Assembly (NCBI RefSeq): GCF_042432815.1
Contig: NZ_JBHLWM010000006.1
Location: forward strand, 79,532 to 143,531
Length of the DNA stretch: 64,000 nt
Origin: Rhodopseudomonas telluris
GTDB lineage: Bacteria > Pseudomonadota > Alphaproteobacteria > Rhizobiales > Xanthobacteraceae
Direction: 5' to 3'
This document shows positions 45,633 through 54,841 of the stretch, piece after piece. Every line of letters begins with the position of its first letter. The stretch's first letter is position 1. The notes under the pieces were generated by a model, which ran no database searches, was not told where the DNA came from, and saw only the letters and a program-made list of their open reading frames with translations. Position numbers and translations under genes: made by a program.

Positions 45633-46547
45633 ATGTCGGAATGGCTGCCGCCGCTCAACCCGCTGCACGTGTTCGAGGTCGCGGCGCGGCTCGGCAGCTT
45701 CACCAAGGCTGCCGAGAAACTGCGCGTCACTCAGCCGGCGATCAGCCGGCAGGTGCGCACGCTCGAAGAGTTCGTCGGGGTGCGCCTTTTCGAGCGCGAC
45801 AAACAGGGCATTCGGCTGACGCCCGCCGGGGAGCAGTTCCAGCGCGAAATCTCGCCGGCGTTTCAGATCATCCGGACCGCGGCCGCGAACCTCAAGGAAA
45901 CCCGCAAGATCGAGCCGCTCAAGATCCGCGCCTACACGACGTTTGCGTCGAAATGGCTGATCCAGCGGCTGCCGTCATTCCACGTCGCGTATCCGAACAT
46001 CCGGCTCAACATCAGCAACGTCGTCGCGCCGATCGACTTCGCCAAGGATCGCGTCGATCTGGCGATCCAGTTCGGCGACGGCAATTGGCCGGGCGTGGTT
46101 TCAGAATTGCTCTTCACCGATCTCATCCAACCGGTGTGCAGCCCGAAGCTACTGAAGAGCGCGCGTCTGGTGGAGATCGATGATCTGAAGAAGGTGCAGA
46201 TGCTGCACTCGCATTACCGCCGCACGGACTGGCACGATTGGCTGGCCGCCGTGAACCGCACCGATCTGCTGTCCAGCAACGAGATCAGCTTTTCGTCGTC
46301 GATCCTGACGTATCAGGCTGCGGCCGAAGGCGTCGGCGTAGCGATCGGCCAGATTCATCTGCTGCGCAACGAGATCGCCGACGGAACGCTGGTGCCTCTG
46401 TTCGACGCGCCGTTCGAGCGCAAGCTGGCGCATTACGTAGTACGGCCGAAAGGACGTCCGCTCAATCGCAAGGCGCGCAGCTTCCTCAACTGGCTACGCA
46501 AGAGCATGGACGAGTTTGCGGCTGGAAGCCGCGCCGCGCAGCCCTAG
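45633..46547 (+). CDS. LysR family transcriptional regulator (GcvA-like)
   Basis: 304 aa. The start at 45633 (MSEWLPPLNPLHVFEVAARL) is preferred because AAGGAA stands 7 nt upstream; a start seven codons earlier is also open. The N-terminal winged HTH is GSFTKAAEKLRVTQPAISRQ, then VRTLEEFVGVRLFERDKQGI. The C-terminal effector domain is about 90-290 (PLKIRAYTTFASKWLIQRLP). It belongs to the GcvA/TrpI-like subgroup (FEVAARLGSFTKAAE). It is divergent from the CoA-linked operon with a palindrome in the gap; control of that operon and its own gene is inferred. Confidence 0.93.
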   Translation: MSEWLPPLNPLHVFEVAARLGSFTKAAEKLRVTQPAISRQVRTLEEFVGVRLFERDKQGIRLTPAGEQFQREISPAFQIIRTAAANLKETRKIEPLKIRAYTTFASKWLIQRLPSFHVAYPNIRLNISNVVAPIDFAKDRVDLAIQFGDGNWPGVVSELLFTDLIQPVCSPKLLKSARLVEIDDLKKVQMLHSHYRRTDWHDWLAAVNRTDLLSSNEISFSSSILTYQAAAEGVGVAIGQIHLLRNEIADGTLVPLFDAPFERKLAHYVVRPKGRPLNRKARSFLNWLRKSMDEFAAGSRAAQP

Positions 46548-48250
46548 AACAACTCGAAATCGCACTCCTCGGCCGCCGGCGCGGCCTCCTTGATGGCGAT
46601 GCCGAAGCGACGCAGCACGTTGCGGTGCTGATCGCGCTCCCGCTCCATCGTGTAGCGGGCATAGAGTTGGTCGAGCACCGCTTCGTCGGAAGGATCGATC
46701 TCGATCGTGCCGAGATCGCCCGCGGCGCCTTCGAGGCGCTGGGCGACGGCCGGCAGGGCCGAGACGCCGACCCCGAGCGTCGCCATCTCGTCCATCGCAC
46801 CGTTCATGACGCGGTCGAATTCACCGCCTTCCTTGACCAGGCGGAGGATGAGGCCGCCAAGCCGGTCGTTGCCGGCTTCGACCTCGCGCAGCGCCTGCAG
46901 GATTTCAGCTTCCATGCTGCCGAGTTCGTGCTGCTCGTTGCGCGAGCGCGTCGCCCTGAGTTCGTCGGCCGCTCCTCCGATGCCGACCAACAGCGGCTCG
47001 AGCCGAACCGCGACGCCGCTCATGTGGTCCGCCGTCACCTTCATCTCGTTGGCGATGACCACGAAGGCCCGCCCTTTGGCGCCGAGATGTCCGGCCTTGA
47101 GACTGGCATTCATTCCGATCAGCGTGATGTCGATGATGGAATCAGCCAGATTGGCGATCGCATCGCGGAACTTCACCAGCGTGCCTTCGACCACGCTCAG
47201 CGCTTCATCGATCGAGCGGCCGCCGTCCTCGCACATCGCAATCAGGTTCGAAGCCTGAGCGAGCGTCGACCGGACCCGTGCGAGAAACGAGGAATCGCCG
47301 TCCTTGCCGCCGTGCAGCGAGCGGCCACGCTCGATCAGCAACGACACCTCGGAGATGATGGTCGAGAGCGACTGGACGATTTCGCCGATGCCGCTTTCGA
47401 ACTCGTGCTGCGCATCCTTCAACTGCGAGGCCCCGAGCTGCACGATGAGCTGATCGAGAGCGCGCGCTTCCGTCATGGCCGGCACCAGGCTTGGCCCGAT
47501 GTCGCCGACGCGTTGCAGCGCTTCGCACACATGCTCCAGCCGCTGGCGGGTGCTGTCTCCCGCCTGCAGCAGGACGATCGATCGCCCCACGACGTCGCTG
47601 ATCTTGCGCGCGCTGCCGCCGGCGAGGTCGGCGACATGGATGCTGCTGTTGCGTTGGCGCTCGAGGTCGGTAAATGCCGACCGGAGTTCGTTGGTCGATG
47701 CGCCGAGCTGTGGTCGATAGCGGCGTTCGAATTCGGTCTGTCGGCCCCAGGCGGTCTCCACTGCGGCGGCGAGGAATTGTTGGTCGCGCGCGCAGTCTTC
47801 GATCGACACCTGCACGGCCTTGCCGAGATCGAAGGCCTCCTGCGTGAAGGCGACGAAATCGCCACGGTCACCGTCGAGCGAGGCGGACTCGATCTTGGCG
47901 CTGCGGGCGACGATCATGATCATGTCGACATACTTCGCCAGCTGCTTCAGCAGCCCGCCCGATTCGATCACGGTGCCGCGCAGGCGATCGAGCAGCGCGC
48001 TCTCTGCCGGCAACGCCTCGGCGAGATCGTTCAGCCGGCGGGCGATATCTTGCAGCGCTTCGGATGCGCCCTCGATCTGCGCGCAGGACAGTTCTCCCGA
48101 AAGAGCGCTGAGCGACTCGTTCAATCCCTGAAAGATCGTATGACCTTGGCCGAGCTGGCCGCCGACCTGCGCGAATGTCGTTTCGATGCGCGACGAGACC
48201 TGCTCTATCGAGGTGATCGCGTCCGCGAGCGGATGACTGGATGACGTCAC
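46544..48250 (-). CDS. Soluble chemoreceptor-like coiled-coil protein at the end of the che cluster
   Basis: 568 aa with no membrane segment and long Ala/Leu/Glu-rich helices. A methyl-accepting-protein-like hairpin is recognisable near residues 365-400 (IGMNASLKAGHLGAKGRAFV, then VIANEMKVTADHM), where typical receptors have LNAAVEAARAGE. The tip is degenerate, so CheA/CheW contact is doubtful. The C terminus ends EECDFELF. It follows cheB by 4 bp and probably belongs to the same transcript. Function is not established: a cytoplasmic receptor, an adaptor or a scaffold are possible. Confidence 0.75.
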   Translation of the reverse strand: MTSSSHPLADAITSIEQVSSRIETTFAQVGGQLGQGHTIFQGLNESLSALSGELSCAQIEGASEALQDIARRLNDLAEALPAESALLDRLRGTVIESGGLLKQLAKYVDMIMIVARSAKIESASLDGDRGDFVAFTQEAFDLGKAVQVSIEDCARDQQFLAAAVETAWGRQTEFERRYRPQLGASTNELRSAFTDLERQRNSSIHVADLAGGSARKISDVVGRSIVLLQAGDSTRQRLEHVCEALQRVGDIGPSLVPAMTEARALDQLIVQLGASQLKDAQHEFESGIGEIVQSLSTIISEVSLLIERGRSLHGGKDGDSSFLARVRSTLAQASNLIAMCEDGGRSIDEALSVVEGTLVKFRDAIANLADSIIDITLIGMNASLKAGHLGAKGRAFVVIANEMKVTADHMSGVAVRLEPLLVGIGGAADELRATRSRNEQHELGSMEAEILQALREVEAGNDRLGGLILRLVKEGGEFDRVMNGAMDEMATLGVGVSALPAVAQRLEGAAGDLGTIEIDPSDEAVLDQLYARYTMERERDQHRNVLRRFGIAIKEAAPAAEECDFELF

Positions 48251-48254
48251 TGCA

Positions 48255-49346
48255 TCAATCCGTCAGAGCCGTCTGGGCGGTCTGCTGCCACATCATGATC
48301 TCGCGATGAATCTGGCTCAGCGACACGACCTTCTCGACCGCGCCGCATTCGATCGCTTCCTTGGGCATGCCGAACACCACGCAGCTCTCTTCGTCCTGGG
48401 CGCGGGTGGCGGCGCCGAGCTTACGCATTTCGAGCAGACCGCGTGCGCCGTCGTCACCCATTCCGGTCATGATGATGCCGAGCGCATTGGCGCCGGCGTG
48501 CTGCGCGGCGGAGCGGAACAGCACGTCGGCCGACGGACGATGCCGCGATACCGGCGGGCCGTCCTTGATGGCGATGCTGTAGCGCATCCCGCTGCGTTGC
48601 AGCAGCATGTGCCGCCCGCCGGGCGCCACATAGGCCCAGCCTGGCAGCACCGGATCGCCGTCCTCGGCTTCCTTGACGTTGATCGCGCAGCTCGAATTCA
48701 GCCGGCGCGCGAACGCCGCGGTAAAGCCTTGCGGCATGTGCTGCACAATCAGAATTCCTGGACAATTCGGCGGCAAGACTTCGAGCACGTCGTGCAGTGC
48801 CTCGGTGCCGCCGGTCGAAACGCCGATGCAGACGATGCGTTCGGTCGTGGGCCGGTTGCGCCCCATCACCGGAGGGGGAATGATCGCGTCGGCGGTGAGT
48901 TTCTTTTCGATGACGCGGCGCGCCGCGCGCGGCCGCACCCGCGCCCGCGCCGCCGATTTCACCGCTTCGCGCAAACGGCCCGAGCTTTCCCAGAGGGCCT
49001 GACGCGTATCGACGCGCGGCTTGGGCACGATATCGACCGCGCCGGCCTCGAACGCCTCGAACATCAGGTCCGACCCTTCGGGCGTCAACGACGAGCAGAT
49101 CACCACCGGAATGGGGCGCTGCGCCATGATCTTGCGAAGGAAGGTGATGCCGTCCATGCGCGGCATCTGAATGTCGAGGATGATGACGTCGGGCAGTTCT
49201 TCCTGCAGCCGCTTCGCGGCCACGAACGGATCCGATGCCGTTCCCATCACGGCGATGTCGGGATCCTCGGCCAGGATGTTGCTCAAGATCTGACGTACCG
49301 ACGCCGAGTCATCGACGATGAGCACGCTAATCGGTTTATTCCCCAT
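48255..49346 (-). CDS. cheB: Chemotaxis protein-glutamate methylesterase CheB
   Basis: 363 aa. The N-terminal receiver (about 7-125) has DDSASVRQIL and the phospho-acceptor Asp in VIILDIQMPRMDG. A linker of about 40 residues follows. The C-terminal esterase has catalytic Ser in IGVSTGGTEAL, His in VQHMPQGFTAAFA and Asp in IIMTGMGDDGARG. It removes methyl groups from chemoreceptors and deamidates them in the cytoplasm. It is downstream of cheR, in the same direction, and reads into the soluble receptor-like gene. Confidence 0.96.
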   Translation of the reverse strand: MGNKPISVLIVDDSASVRQILSNILAEDPDIAVMGTASDPFVAAKRLQEELPDVIILDIQMPRMDGITFLRKIMAQRPIPVVICSSLTPEGSDLMFEAFEAGAVDIVPKPRVDTRQALWESSGRLREAVKSAARARVRPRAARRVIEKKLTADAIIPPPVMGRNRPTTERIVCIGVSTGGTEALHDVLEVLPPNCPGILIVQHMPQGFTAAFARRLNSSCAINVKEAEDGDPVLPGWAYVAPGGRHMLLQRSGMRYSIAIKDGPPVSRHRPSADVLFRSAAQHAGANALGIIMTGMGDDGARGLLEMRKLGAATRAQDEESCVVFGMPKEAIECGAVEKVVSLSQIHREIMMWQQTAQTALTD

Positions 49347-49447
49347 TTGAGTGCCCTTTGTCTCTCAGCTCGCCGTGCTCATCGTGCCCACGCCACAATC
49401 CCGACCGGCATCTCGTGCCGATAGGGTCGACCGTCCGACCACACTCG

Positions 49448-50290
49448 TTAGACCTTAAAGATCGTTGGTTGCACCTGCCTTAACTCCGGCAAAGCGCTGT
49501 GAATCATCGATTCGGAGTGGCCGACCAGCAAGTAACCGCCGGGACGCAGATGCGATGCGAGCCGCTGTACGACGCGGCGCTGGGTCTCACGGTCGAAATA
49601 GATCAGCACGTTGCGGCAAAAGATGATGTCGACGTCGCGATCGACCGGATAGACGCTGTCCATCAGGTTCATGCGCATGAAATGGGTCAGACGCCGTAGC
49701 TCCGGCACCACGCGCACATCAGTCCGCTCCCGATCGCGCGGCTTCAGGAAGTAACGTTTCGCGAACTCCGACGGCACCGGCGCGATGGTCTCCCGATTGT
49801 AGATCGCGGCGGTCGCGAGGCGCAGAACGGCGGTCGAGATGTCGGTGCCGAGGATGCGGAAGCGAAAATGCGATCCGGTGCGGATCATGTCGTCCAGAAC
49901 CATCGCGATGGTGTAGGCCTCCATGCCGGTCGAGCAGGCCGAACTCCAGATCTTGAGATCGCGTGTCTTGCGACCGTGCTGCCTCAACAATTCGGGAACG
50001 GCGACCTTTCTCATGAAGTCGAAATGCTGCGGTTCGCGGAAGAAATCCGTCTTGTTCGTCGTCACGACATCGATGAGATGCGTCAGCTCGGTCTCAAGGG
50101 CATCTTCGTCCGACAGATGATCGACGTACTCGCCCACGCCGTCGAATTTGAGCGCGCGCACCCGCTTGAACAGCCGCCCTTCGAGCATCAGCCGCTTGGC
50201 GTGCGGCAGCCTGATGCCAACCTGCCCTTCGATCAGTTCGGCGATCGACTTGAATTGCCGATCCGACATTTGGCGACTGGCTTCGTGCAT
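49448..50290 (-). CDS. cheR: Chemotaxis protein methyltransferase CheR
   Basis: 280 aa from ATG 50290; a GTG at 50293 and a Met at 50269 are alternatives, and none has a good ribosome binding site. The N-terminal helical domain (KSIAELIEGQVGIRLPHAKR) precedes the SAM-binding fold (LKIWSSACSTGMEAYTIAMV, RILGTDISTAVLRLA, IIFCRNVLIYFDRETQRRVV). The end, PGGYLLVGHSESMIHS, is the family's typical one. It methylates glutamates of receptors. The usual pairing with cheB downstream is present. Confidence 0.95.
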   Translation of the reverse strand: MHEASRQMSDRQFKSIAELIEGQVGIRLPHAKRLMLEGRLFKRVRALKFDGVGEYVDHLSDEDALETELTHLIDVVTTNKTDFFREPQHFDFMRKVAVPELLRQHGRKTRDLKIWSSACSTGMEAYTIAMVLDDMIRTGSHFRFRILGTDISTAVLRLATAAIYNRETIAPVPSEFAKRYFLKPRDRERTDVRVVPELRRLTHFMRMNLMDSVYPVDRDVDIIFCRNVLIYFDRETQRRVVQRLASHLRPGGYLLVGHSESMIHSALPELRQVQPTIFKV

Positions 50291-50431
50291 CACGCGAGAC
50301 TCGTGCGAGTGTCAGGGATAGGGGCCGCCGTCGGGCTGCGACGCCGTCGGGTTCGGCCCTTGTCGAGTTAGCTTGATCGGTGTCCGGCCCATGATCGCGC
50401 CCGTCGACCGGGCGTGATCACATCGGCTTGC

Positions 50432-52240
50432 TCAGCGCTGGAAGTCCGCGTCGCGGTCGTCCTCGCCGTCGTCGAGCGCGAAGGCGAAGCCGCCGCCACC
50501 CGCCGCCTTGAGCTGGCGCTGCGGCTTGGCCGCGGGCTTCTTCGCCGGTCCGCGGTCGACCGCGGCCATATGGGCGGCCTTGCTACGCAGCTGACTGACC
50601 GCCTTGTCGATCGGCGCACTGCGCACCTTCGCCCCGGTCTCGTCGATGCGGAAGAACGCGATGGTCGACTGCAGCTGCTCGGCCTGCGAGGCGAGCTCTT
50701 CCGAGGTCGAGGACACCTGCTCGGAGGCGCTGGCGTTCTGCTGCCCGACCTTGTCGAGCTGCTGGATCGCCTGGTTGATCTGCGACGATCCGACGTCCTG
50801 CTCGCGGCAGGCCGAAGTGATTTCTTCGACCAGCTCGGCGGTCTTCTTGATGTCGGGCACCAGCTTGGCCAGCATCTCGCCGGCTTCCTGGGCGACCTTG
50901 ACAGTCTCGGCCGAGAGCGAGCCGATTTCGGCCGCGGAGGCCTGGCTGCGTTCGGCGAGCTTGCGCACTTCCGACGCGACCACCGCGAAGCCCTTGCCGT
51001 GTTCGCCGGCGCGGGCCGCTTCGACCGCCGCGTTCAGCGCGAGCAGATCGGTCTGGCGAGCGATCTCCTGCACGATGGTGATCTTTTCGGCGATGGTCTG
51101 CATCGCTTCGACCGCACGGCCGACGGCCGCGCCGCTCGCCTCGGCGTCCTTGGCGGACTGCGCGGCGATCTTCTCGGTCTGGTTGGCGTTCTCGGCGTTC
51201 TGCTTGATGTTGGCGGCCATCTCTTCCATCGACGAGGACGCTTCCTCGGCCGACGACGCCTGCTCGGTCGCACCTTGCGAGAGCTGCTCGGCGCTGGCCG
51301 AGAGTTCCTGGCTGCCGGCAGAGACGTTCTGCGCCGCGGTCAGGGCTTCGGACACGATCTGGCGGAGCTTCTCGATCATCTGCTCCAGCGCGATACCCAG
51401 CGTGTCCTTCTCGGACAGGCGCTTGGCATCGACCGTGAGGTTGCCCTGCGCGATCTGATCGGCAACCGCCGCCGTCGCGTTGAGATTGGCGGTCATCGCA
51501 TTCAGCGACTTCACCAGATCCCCGACTTCGTCGTTGCTCGAGACCTCGATCTTCTTGCTGAGGTCGCCGATCGCGACTGCGTCCGCGAGGTCCACCGCGC
51601 GCATCAAGGCCCGGCTGATGTTGATTGCGATCCAGACTGCGGCGATCAGCGCGATCACCAGGGAGGCGATGACGAGGCTGATCAGCATGAGCTGAGCGCG
51701 CGCGCCATTTTCCCTGGCCTGCTCGGTCTGATCGGCCATCAGCTTCCGCACGAAGCTGGTATATTCTTCGAGATTTGCGGTCGCTTCGCCGACAGCCCGG
51801 CGGACCTCCGTCGTCGACAACTCGGTCGCCTTCGGCTTGTCGGTCTTGGCAAACCGAAGCGCCTGATCTTCGCTGCCGTTCAGACGAAGATAGGCCGCCG
51901 AGAACTTGTCGAGGATCTTCTTTCCGTTCTCCGTGGCGACCGCGTGAATTTCATCCCGCAGCTGTGTGAGCTTGGTGCGAATGGTGCCGATCTCGGCGAT
52001 GTACCGATCGACTTCGGCGTCAGAGCTCGCCAGGATCGCGTTCTTCTCAGCGCGGATCTGCTGCAACACCATTTCGTTCAGGTGGCTGGCTTTGTCGAGC
52101 CGGGCCGCCGCCGCCGTCAGGGACTCGGTGGTAGCGGTCATCTCGCTGAGTTTCATATAGGCGAGTCCGCCAGCAATGGCGGTGAGCAGAATGACGAGGC
52201 CGAATCCGCTGGCGAGTTTCGCTTTGACCGTGAATCTCAT
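50432..52240 (-). CDS. Methyl-accepting chemotaxis protein with 4-helix-bundle sensor (copy 1)
   Basis: 602 aa. A first membrane segment (about 12-30), a periplasmic four-helix-bundle domain (about 30-185), a second membrane segment (about 190-213), HAMP (about 214-285), then the signalling hairpin. The tip is ARQTDLLALNAAVEAARAGE then HGKGFAVVASEVRKLAERSQ. The tail is Pro/Ala-rich and ends DADFQR. From about residue 250 it is nearly identical to the second MCP (52827-54761), while the sensor domain is unrelated, so the pair looks like a duplicated signalling module with exchanged sensors. Ligand unknown. Confidence 0.95.
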   Translation of the reverse strand: MRFTVKAKLASGFGLVILLTAIAGGLAYMKLSEMTATTESLTAAAARLDKASHLNEMVLQQIRAEKNAILASSDAEVDRYIAEIGTIRTKLTQLRDEIHAVATENGKKILDKFSAAYLRLNGSEDQALRFAKTDKPKATELSTTEVRRAVGEATANLEEYTSFVRKLMADQTEQARENGARAQLMLISLVIASLVIALIAAVWIAINISRALMRAVDLADAVAIGDLSKKIEVSSNDEVGDLVKSLNAMTANLNATAAVADQIAQGNLTVDAKRLSEKDTLGIALEQMIEKLRQIVSEALTAAQNVSAGSQELSASAEQLSQGATEQASSAEEASSSMEEMAANIKQNAENANQTEKIAAQSAKDAEASGAAVGRAVEAMQTIAEKITIVQEIARQTDLLALNAAVEAARAGEHGKGFAVVASEVRKLAERSQASAAEIGSLSAETVKVAQEAGEMLAKLVPDIKKTAELVEEITSACREQDVGSSQINQAIQQLDKVGQQNASASEQVSSTSEELASQAEQLQSTIAFFRIDETGAKVRSAPIDKAVSQLRSKAAHMAAVDRGPAKKPAAKPQRQLKAAGGGGFAFALDDGEDDRDADFQR

Positions 52241-52304
52241 GTTATTCTCACATCTGAATTGATCGGTTGAATTGGGTTTCTACGCCTTACGCGACACTCT
52301 TCAC

Positions 52305-52790
52305 CTACGCGGCACGGGACGACTCCACGGCCAGCTCGTGCTCCGGTAACTTGGCGCTCGCCATCAACTTGGAGAGATCGAAGATGATGACGAAGCGATC
52401 GCCCTTGCGGCCGATGCCGGCGATGTAGTCCGACTTCCACTTGCCGCCGACATCCGGGACCTGCTCGAGCGAACTCTCCTCGATGCCCGTGACTTCGTAG
52501 ACGCAGTCGGCGACGAAGCCGACGCCGACGACGCGGTCACCGATCGGCACGTCGAGGATGATGATCCGCGTCGCTTCGGTCGCAGTCACCGCGGGCAGAT
52601 CGAGCTTCAGCCGCAGATCGAGGATCGGATAGCCGGAGCCGCGAACGTCGATCATGCCGAGCATGAAATCGGGCGCGTGCGGCAGGCGGGCGATCGGCCG
52701 CATGTCGAGGATTTCGCGGACGTTGCGGATCGAGATGCCGAAGGTCTCTCCGGCCAATCCCAACGTCAGATACTGCGCCAATTCGGCCAT
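52305..52790 (-). CDS. cheW: Chemotaxis adaptor CheW (copy 2)
   Basis: 161 aa. CheW SH3-like fold: QYLTLGLAGETFGISIRNVR, REILDMRPIARLPHAP, MLGMIDVRGSGYPILDLRLK, and the family-typical end DRFVIIFDLSKLM. It couples receptors to CheA. It is nearly identical to the CheW at 54842-55330 except near the C terminus, and it lies directly upstream of the first MCP in the transcript, just as the other copy is downstream of CheA/CheW. The gene boundaries suggest a duplicated CheW-MCP unit. Confidence 0.95.
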   Translation of the reverse strand: MAELAQYLTLGLAGETFGISIRNVREILDMRPIARLPHAPDFMLGMIDVRGSGYPILDLRLKLDLPAVTATEATRIIILDVPIGDRVVGVGFVADCVYEVTGIEESSLEQVPDVGGKWKSDYIAGIGRKGDRFVIIFDLSKLMASAKLPEHELAVESSRAA

Positions 52791-52826
52791 CTCACACCCC
52801 GCCCAAACATTGCCACCCGCATCCGA

Positions 52827-54761
52827 TCAGCGCTGGAAGTCCGCGTCGTGGTCGTCCCCGCCGTCTTGGAGCGCGAAGGCGAAGCCGCCGGCACCCGCCG
52901 CCTTCCGCTGCCGTTGCGGTTTGGCAGCCGGCTTCTTCGCAGGTCCGCGATCGACCGCCGCCATATGGGCCGCTTTGCTACGCAACTGGCTCACCGCCGT
53001 GTCGATGGGCGCGCTCCGCGTCTGCGTGGCGCTTTCGTCGATGCGGAAGTAAGCGATCGTCGCCTGCAGTTGCTCGGCCTGCGAGGCGAGTTCTTCCGAG
53101 GTCGATGACACCTGCTCGGAGGCGCTGGCGTTCTGCTGGCCGACCTTGTCGAGTTGCTGAATGGCCTGGTTGATCTGCGACGATCCGACGTCCTGCTCGC
53201 GGCAGGCCGAGGTGATCTCCTCGACCAGCTCGGCGGTCTTCTTGATGTCCGGCACCAGCTTGGCCAGCATCTCTCCGGCTTCCTGGGCGACCTTCACGGT
53301 CTCGACCGACAGCGAGCCGATTTCGGCGGCCGAGGCCTGGCTGCGTTCGGCGAGCTTTCGCACTTCGGACGCCACCACGGCGAAGCCTTTGCCGTGTTCG
53401 CCGGCACGCGCGGCTTCGACGGCGGCGTTGAGCGCCAGCAGATCGGTCTGGCGGGCGATCTCCTGCACGATAGTGATCTTCTCGGCGATGGTCTGCATCG
53501 CCCCCACCGCACGGCCGACGGCCGCACCGCTCGCCTCGGCATCCTTCGCGGACTGCGCGGCGATCTTCTCGGTCTGGTTGGCGTTTTCGGCGTTCTGCTT
53601 GATGTTGGCGGCCATCTCTTCCATCGACGAGGACGCTTCCTCGGCCGACGACGCCTGCTCGGTCGCGCCCTGCGAGAGTTGCTCGGCGCTGGCGGAGAGT
53701 TCCTGGCTGCTGGCCGAAACGTTCTGCGCGGCCGTCAGCGCTTCGGAGACGATCTGGCGCAGCTTCACGACCATCCGCTCCAGTGCGATCCCGAGCGTGT
53801 CCTTGTCCGACAGACGCTTGGCGTCGACCGTGAGGTTGCCCTGAGCGATCTGATCGGCAACGCCGGCCGTCGTATTGAGGTTTGCAGTCATCGCATTGAG
53901 GTTATTGCTGACCTCCTCCGCCAGGCCACCGTACCCATTCTGCGCTGTTTGAGTGAGATCCCCGATTGCGACCGCGGTCACGGATCGGGAGATATCCCGA
54001 AACGCGCGTTCCACCGCGATGACGCTGCCTTCCATCTTTCCAACTTCGTCGCGCCGTCCGGTCTCCACCGGCGTGGCGAGGTTGGCCAGCTTTGCGGCCA
54101 CCGCCGAGATGGGACGCGCGACCGTGCGGGTCAGGAGAAACCCGATCGCGACGGCGATCAATACACCCAGTGCAGTTCCGATGTAGATCGTCTTAGCCAT
54201 AACGTCGAAAGCAGACTCCTGCGCCTGCTGACGCGTCGTCATCAACGACCTCTCGGCGTCGATGATATCGGCAATCTTGGCACGAAGGGCGTCCATCGCG
54301 ACCTTTCCCGCACCGCTGATCTCGATGTCGCGCGCTTCCTTGCGGGTCTGCTCGTTCGCCATGAGGCCGATCGCACGCTCCGCCACATCCTTGCGCCATT
54401 GATTACCAAAGCGAAGCACATCGTCGAAACGCGAGACTTGCGTGGGATTGTCAGCAGTCAGTTGTCTGCCCTTGGCAACAGAGGCTTCGAACTGCTGTCG
54501 GCCCTTTCTGTACGGGTCGAGGAACTTGTCTTCGCCGGCGATCAAGAAGCCACGATAGCCCGTTTCCTGATCGATCATGCTGCTCACCGCCGTTTCGGCA
54601 GCGCCGATGACCTGCTGAGTATGATCGGTCCAGTGAGTCGTTTGCTGAACCTCGCTCGATTTCAGGTAGATCACGACGTTTGCTGCGATGATCGTCGCGA
54701 GCATGAGGCCGAAGGCCAGGATGAGTTTGCGCGGGATCGAGAGATTGTCCAACAGCGTCAT
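52827..54761 (-). CDS. Methyl-accepting chemotaxis protein with CHASE3-like sensor (copy 2)
   Basis: 644 aa. The N-terminal membrane segment (about 12-32) is followed by a CHASE3-like periplasmic domain (MIDQETGYRGFLIAGEDKFL, about 60-180), a second membrane segment (about 190-212) and HAMP. Then comes a signalling hairpin nearly identical to copy 1 (tip LALNAAVEAARAGEHGKGFA). The tail ends DDHDADFQR. CHASE3 is a common sensor for unidentified extracytoplasmic signals. Sharing of the whole cytoplasmic half with copy 1 suggests recent duplication or gene conversion. Confidence 0.95.
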   Translation of the reverse strand: MTLLDNLSIPRKLILAFGLMLATIIAANVVIYLKSSEVQQTTHWTDHTQQVIGAAETAVSSMIDQETGYRGFLIAGEDKFLDPYRKGRQQFEASVAKGRQLTADNPTQVSRFDDVLRFGNQWRKDVAERAIGLMANEQTRKEARDIEISGAGKVAMDALRAKIADIIDAERSLMTTRQQAQESAFDVMAKTIYIGTALGVLIAVAIGFLLTRTVARPISAVAAKLANLATPVETGRRDEVGKMEGSVIAVERAFRDISRSVTAVAIGDLTQTAQNGYGGLAEEVSNNLNAMTANLNTTAGVADQIAQGNLTVDAKRLSDKDTLGIALERMVVKLRQIVSEALTAAQNVSASSQELSASAEQLSQGATEQASSAEEASSSMEEMAANIKQNAENANQTEKIAAQSAKDAEASGAAVGRAVGAMQTIAEKITIVQEIARQTDLLALNAAVEAARAGEHGKGFAVVASEVRKLAERSQASAAEIGSLSVETVKVAQEAGEMLAKLVPDIKKTAELVEEITSACREQDVGSSQINQAIQQLDKVGQQNASASEQVSSTSEELASQAEQLQATIAYFRIDESATQTRSAPIDTAVSQLRSKAAHMAAVDRGPAKKPAAKPQRQRKAAGAGGFAFALQDGGDDHDADFQR

Positions 54762-54841
54762 AGGGACCTCAGGTGCTTTCTGTTCAGGCTGTTTTTGAGT
54801 TTGAAGGGTTCACTCGTCACGCAACAACAAAGACTGGGTGG

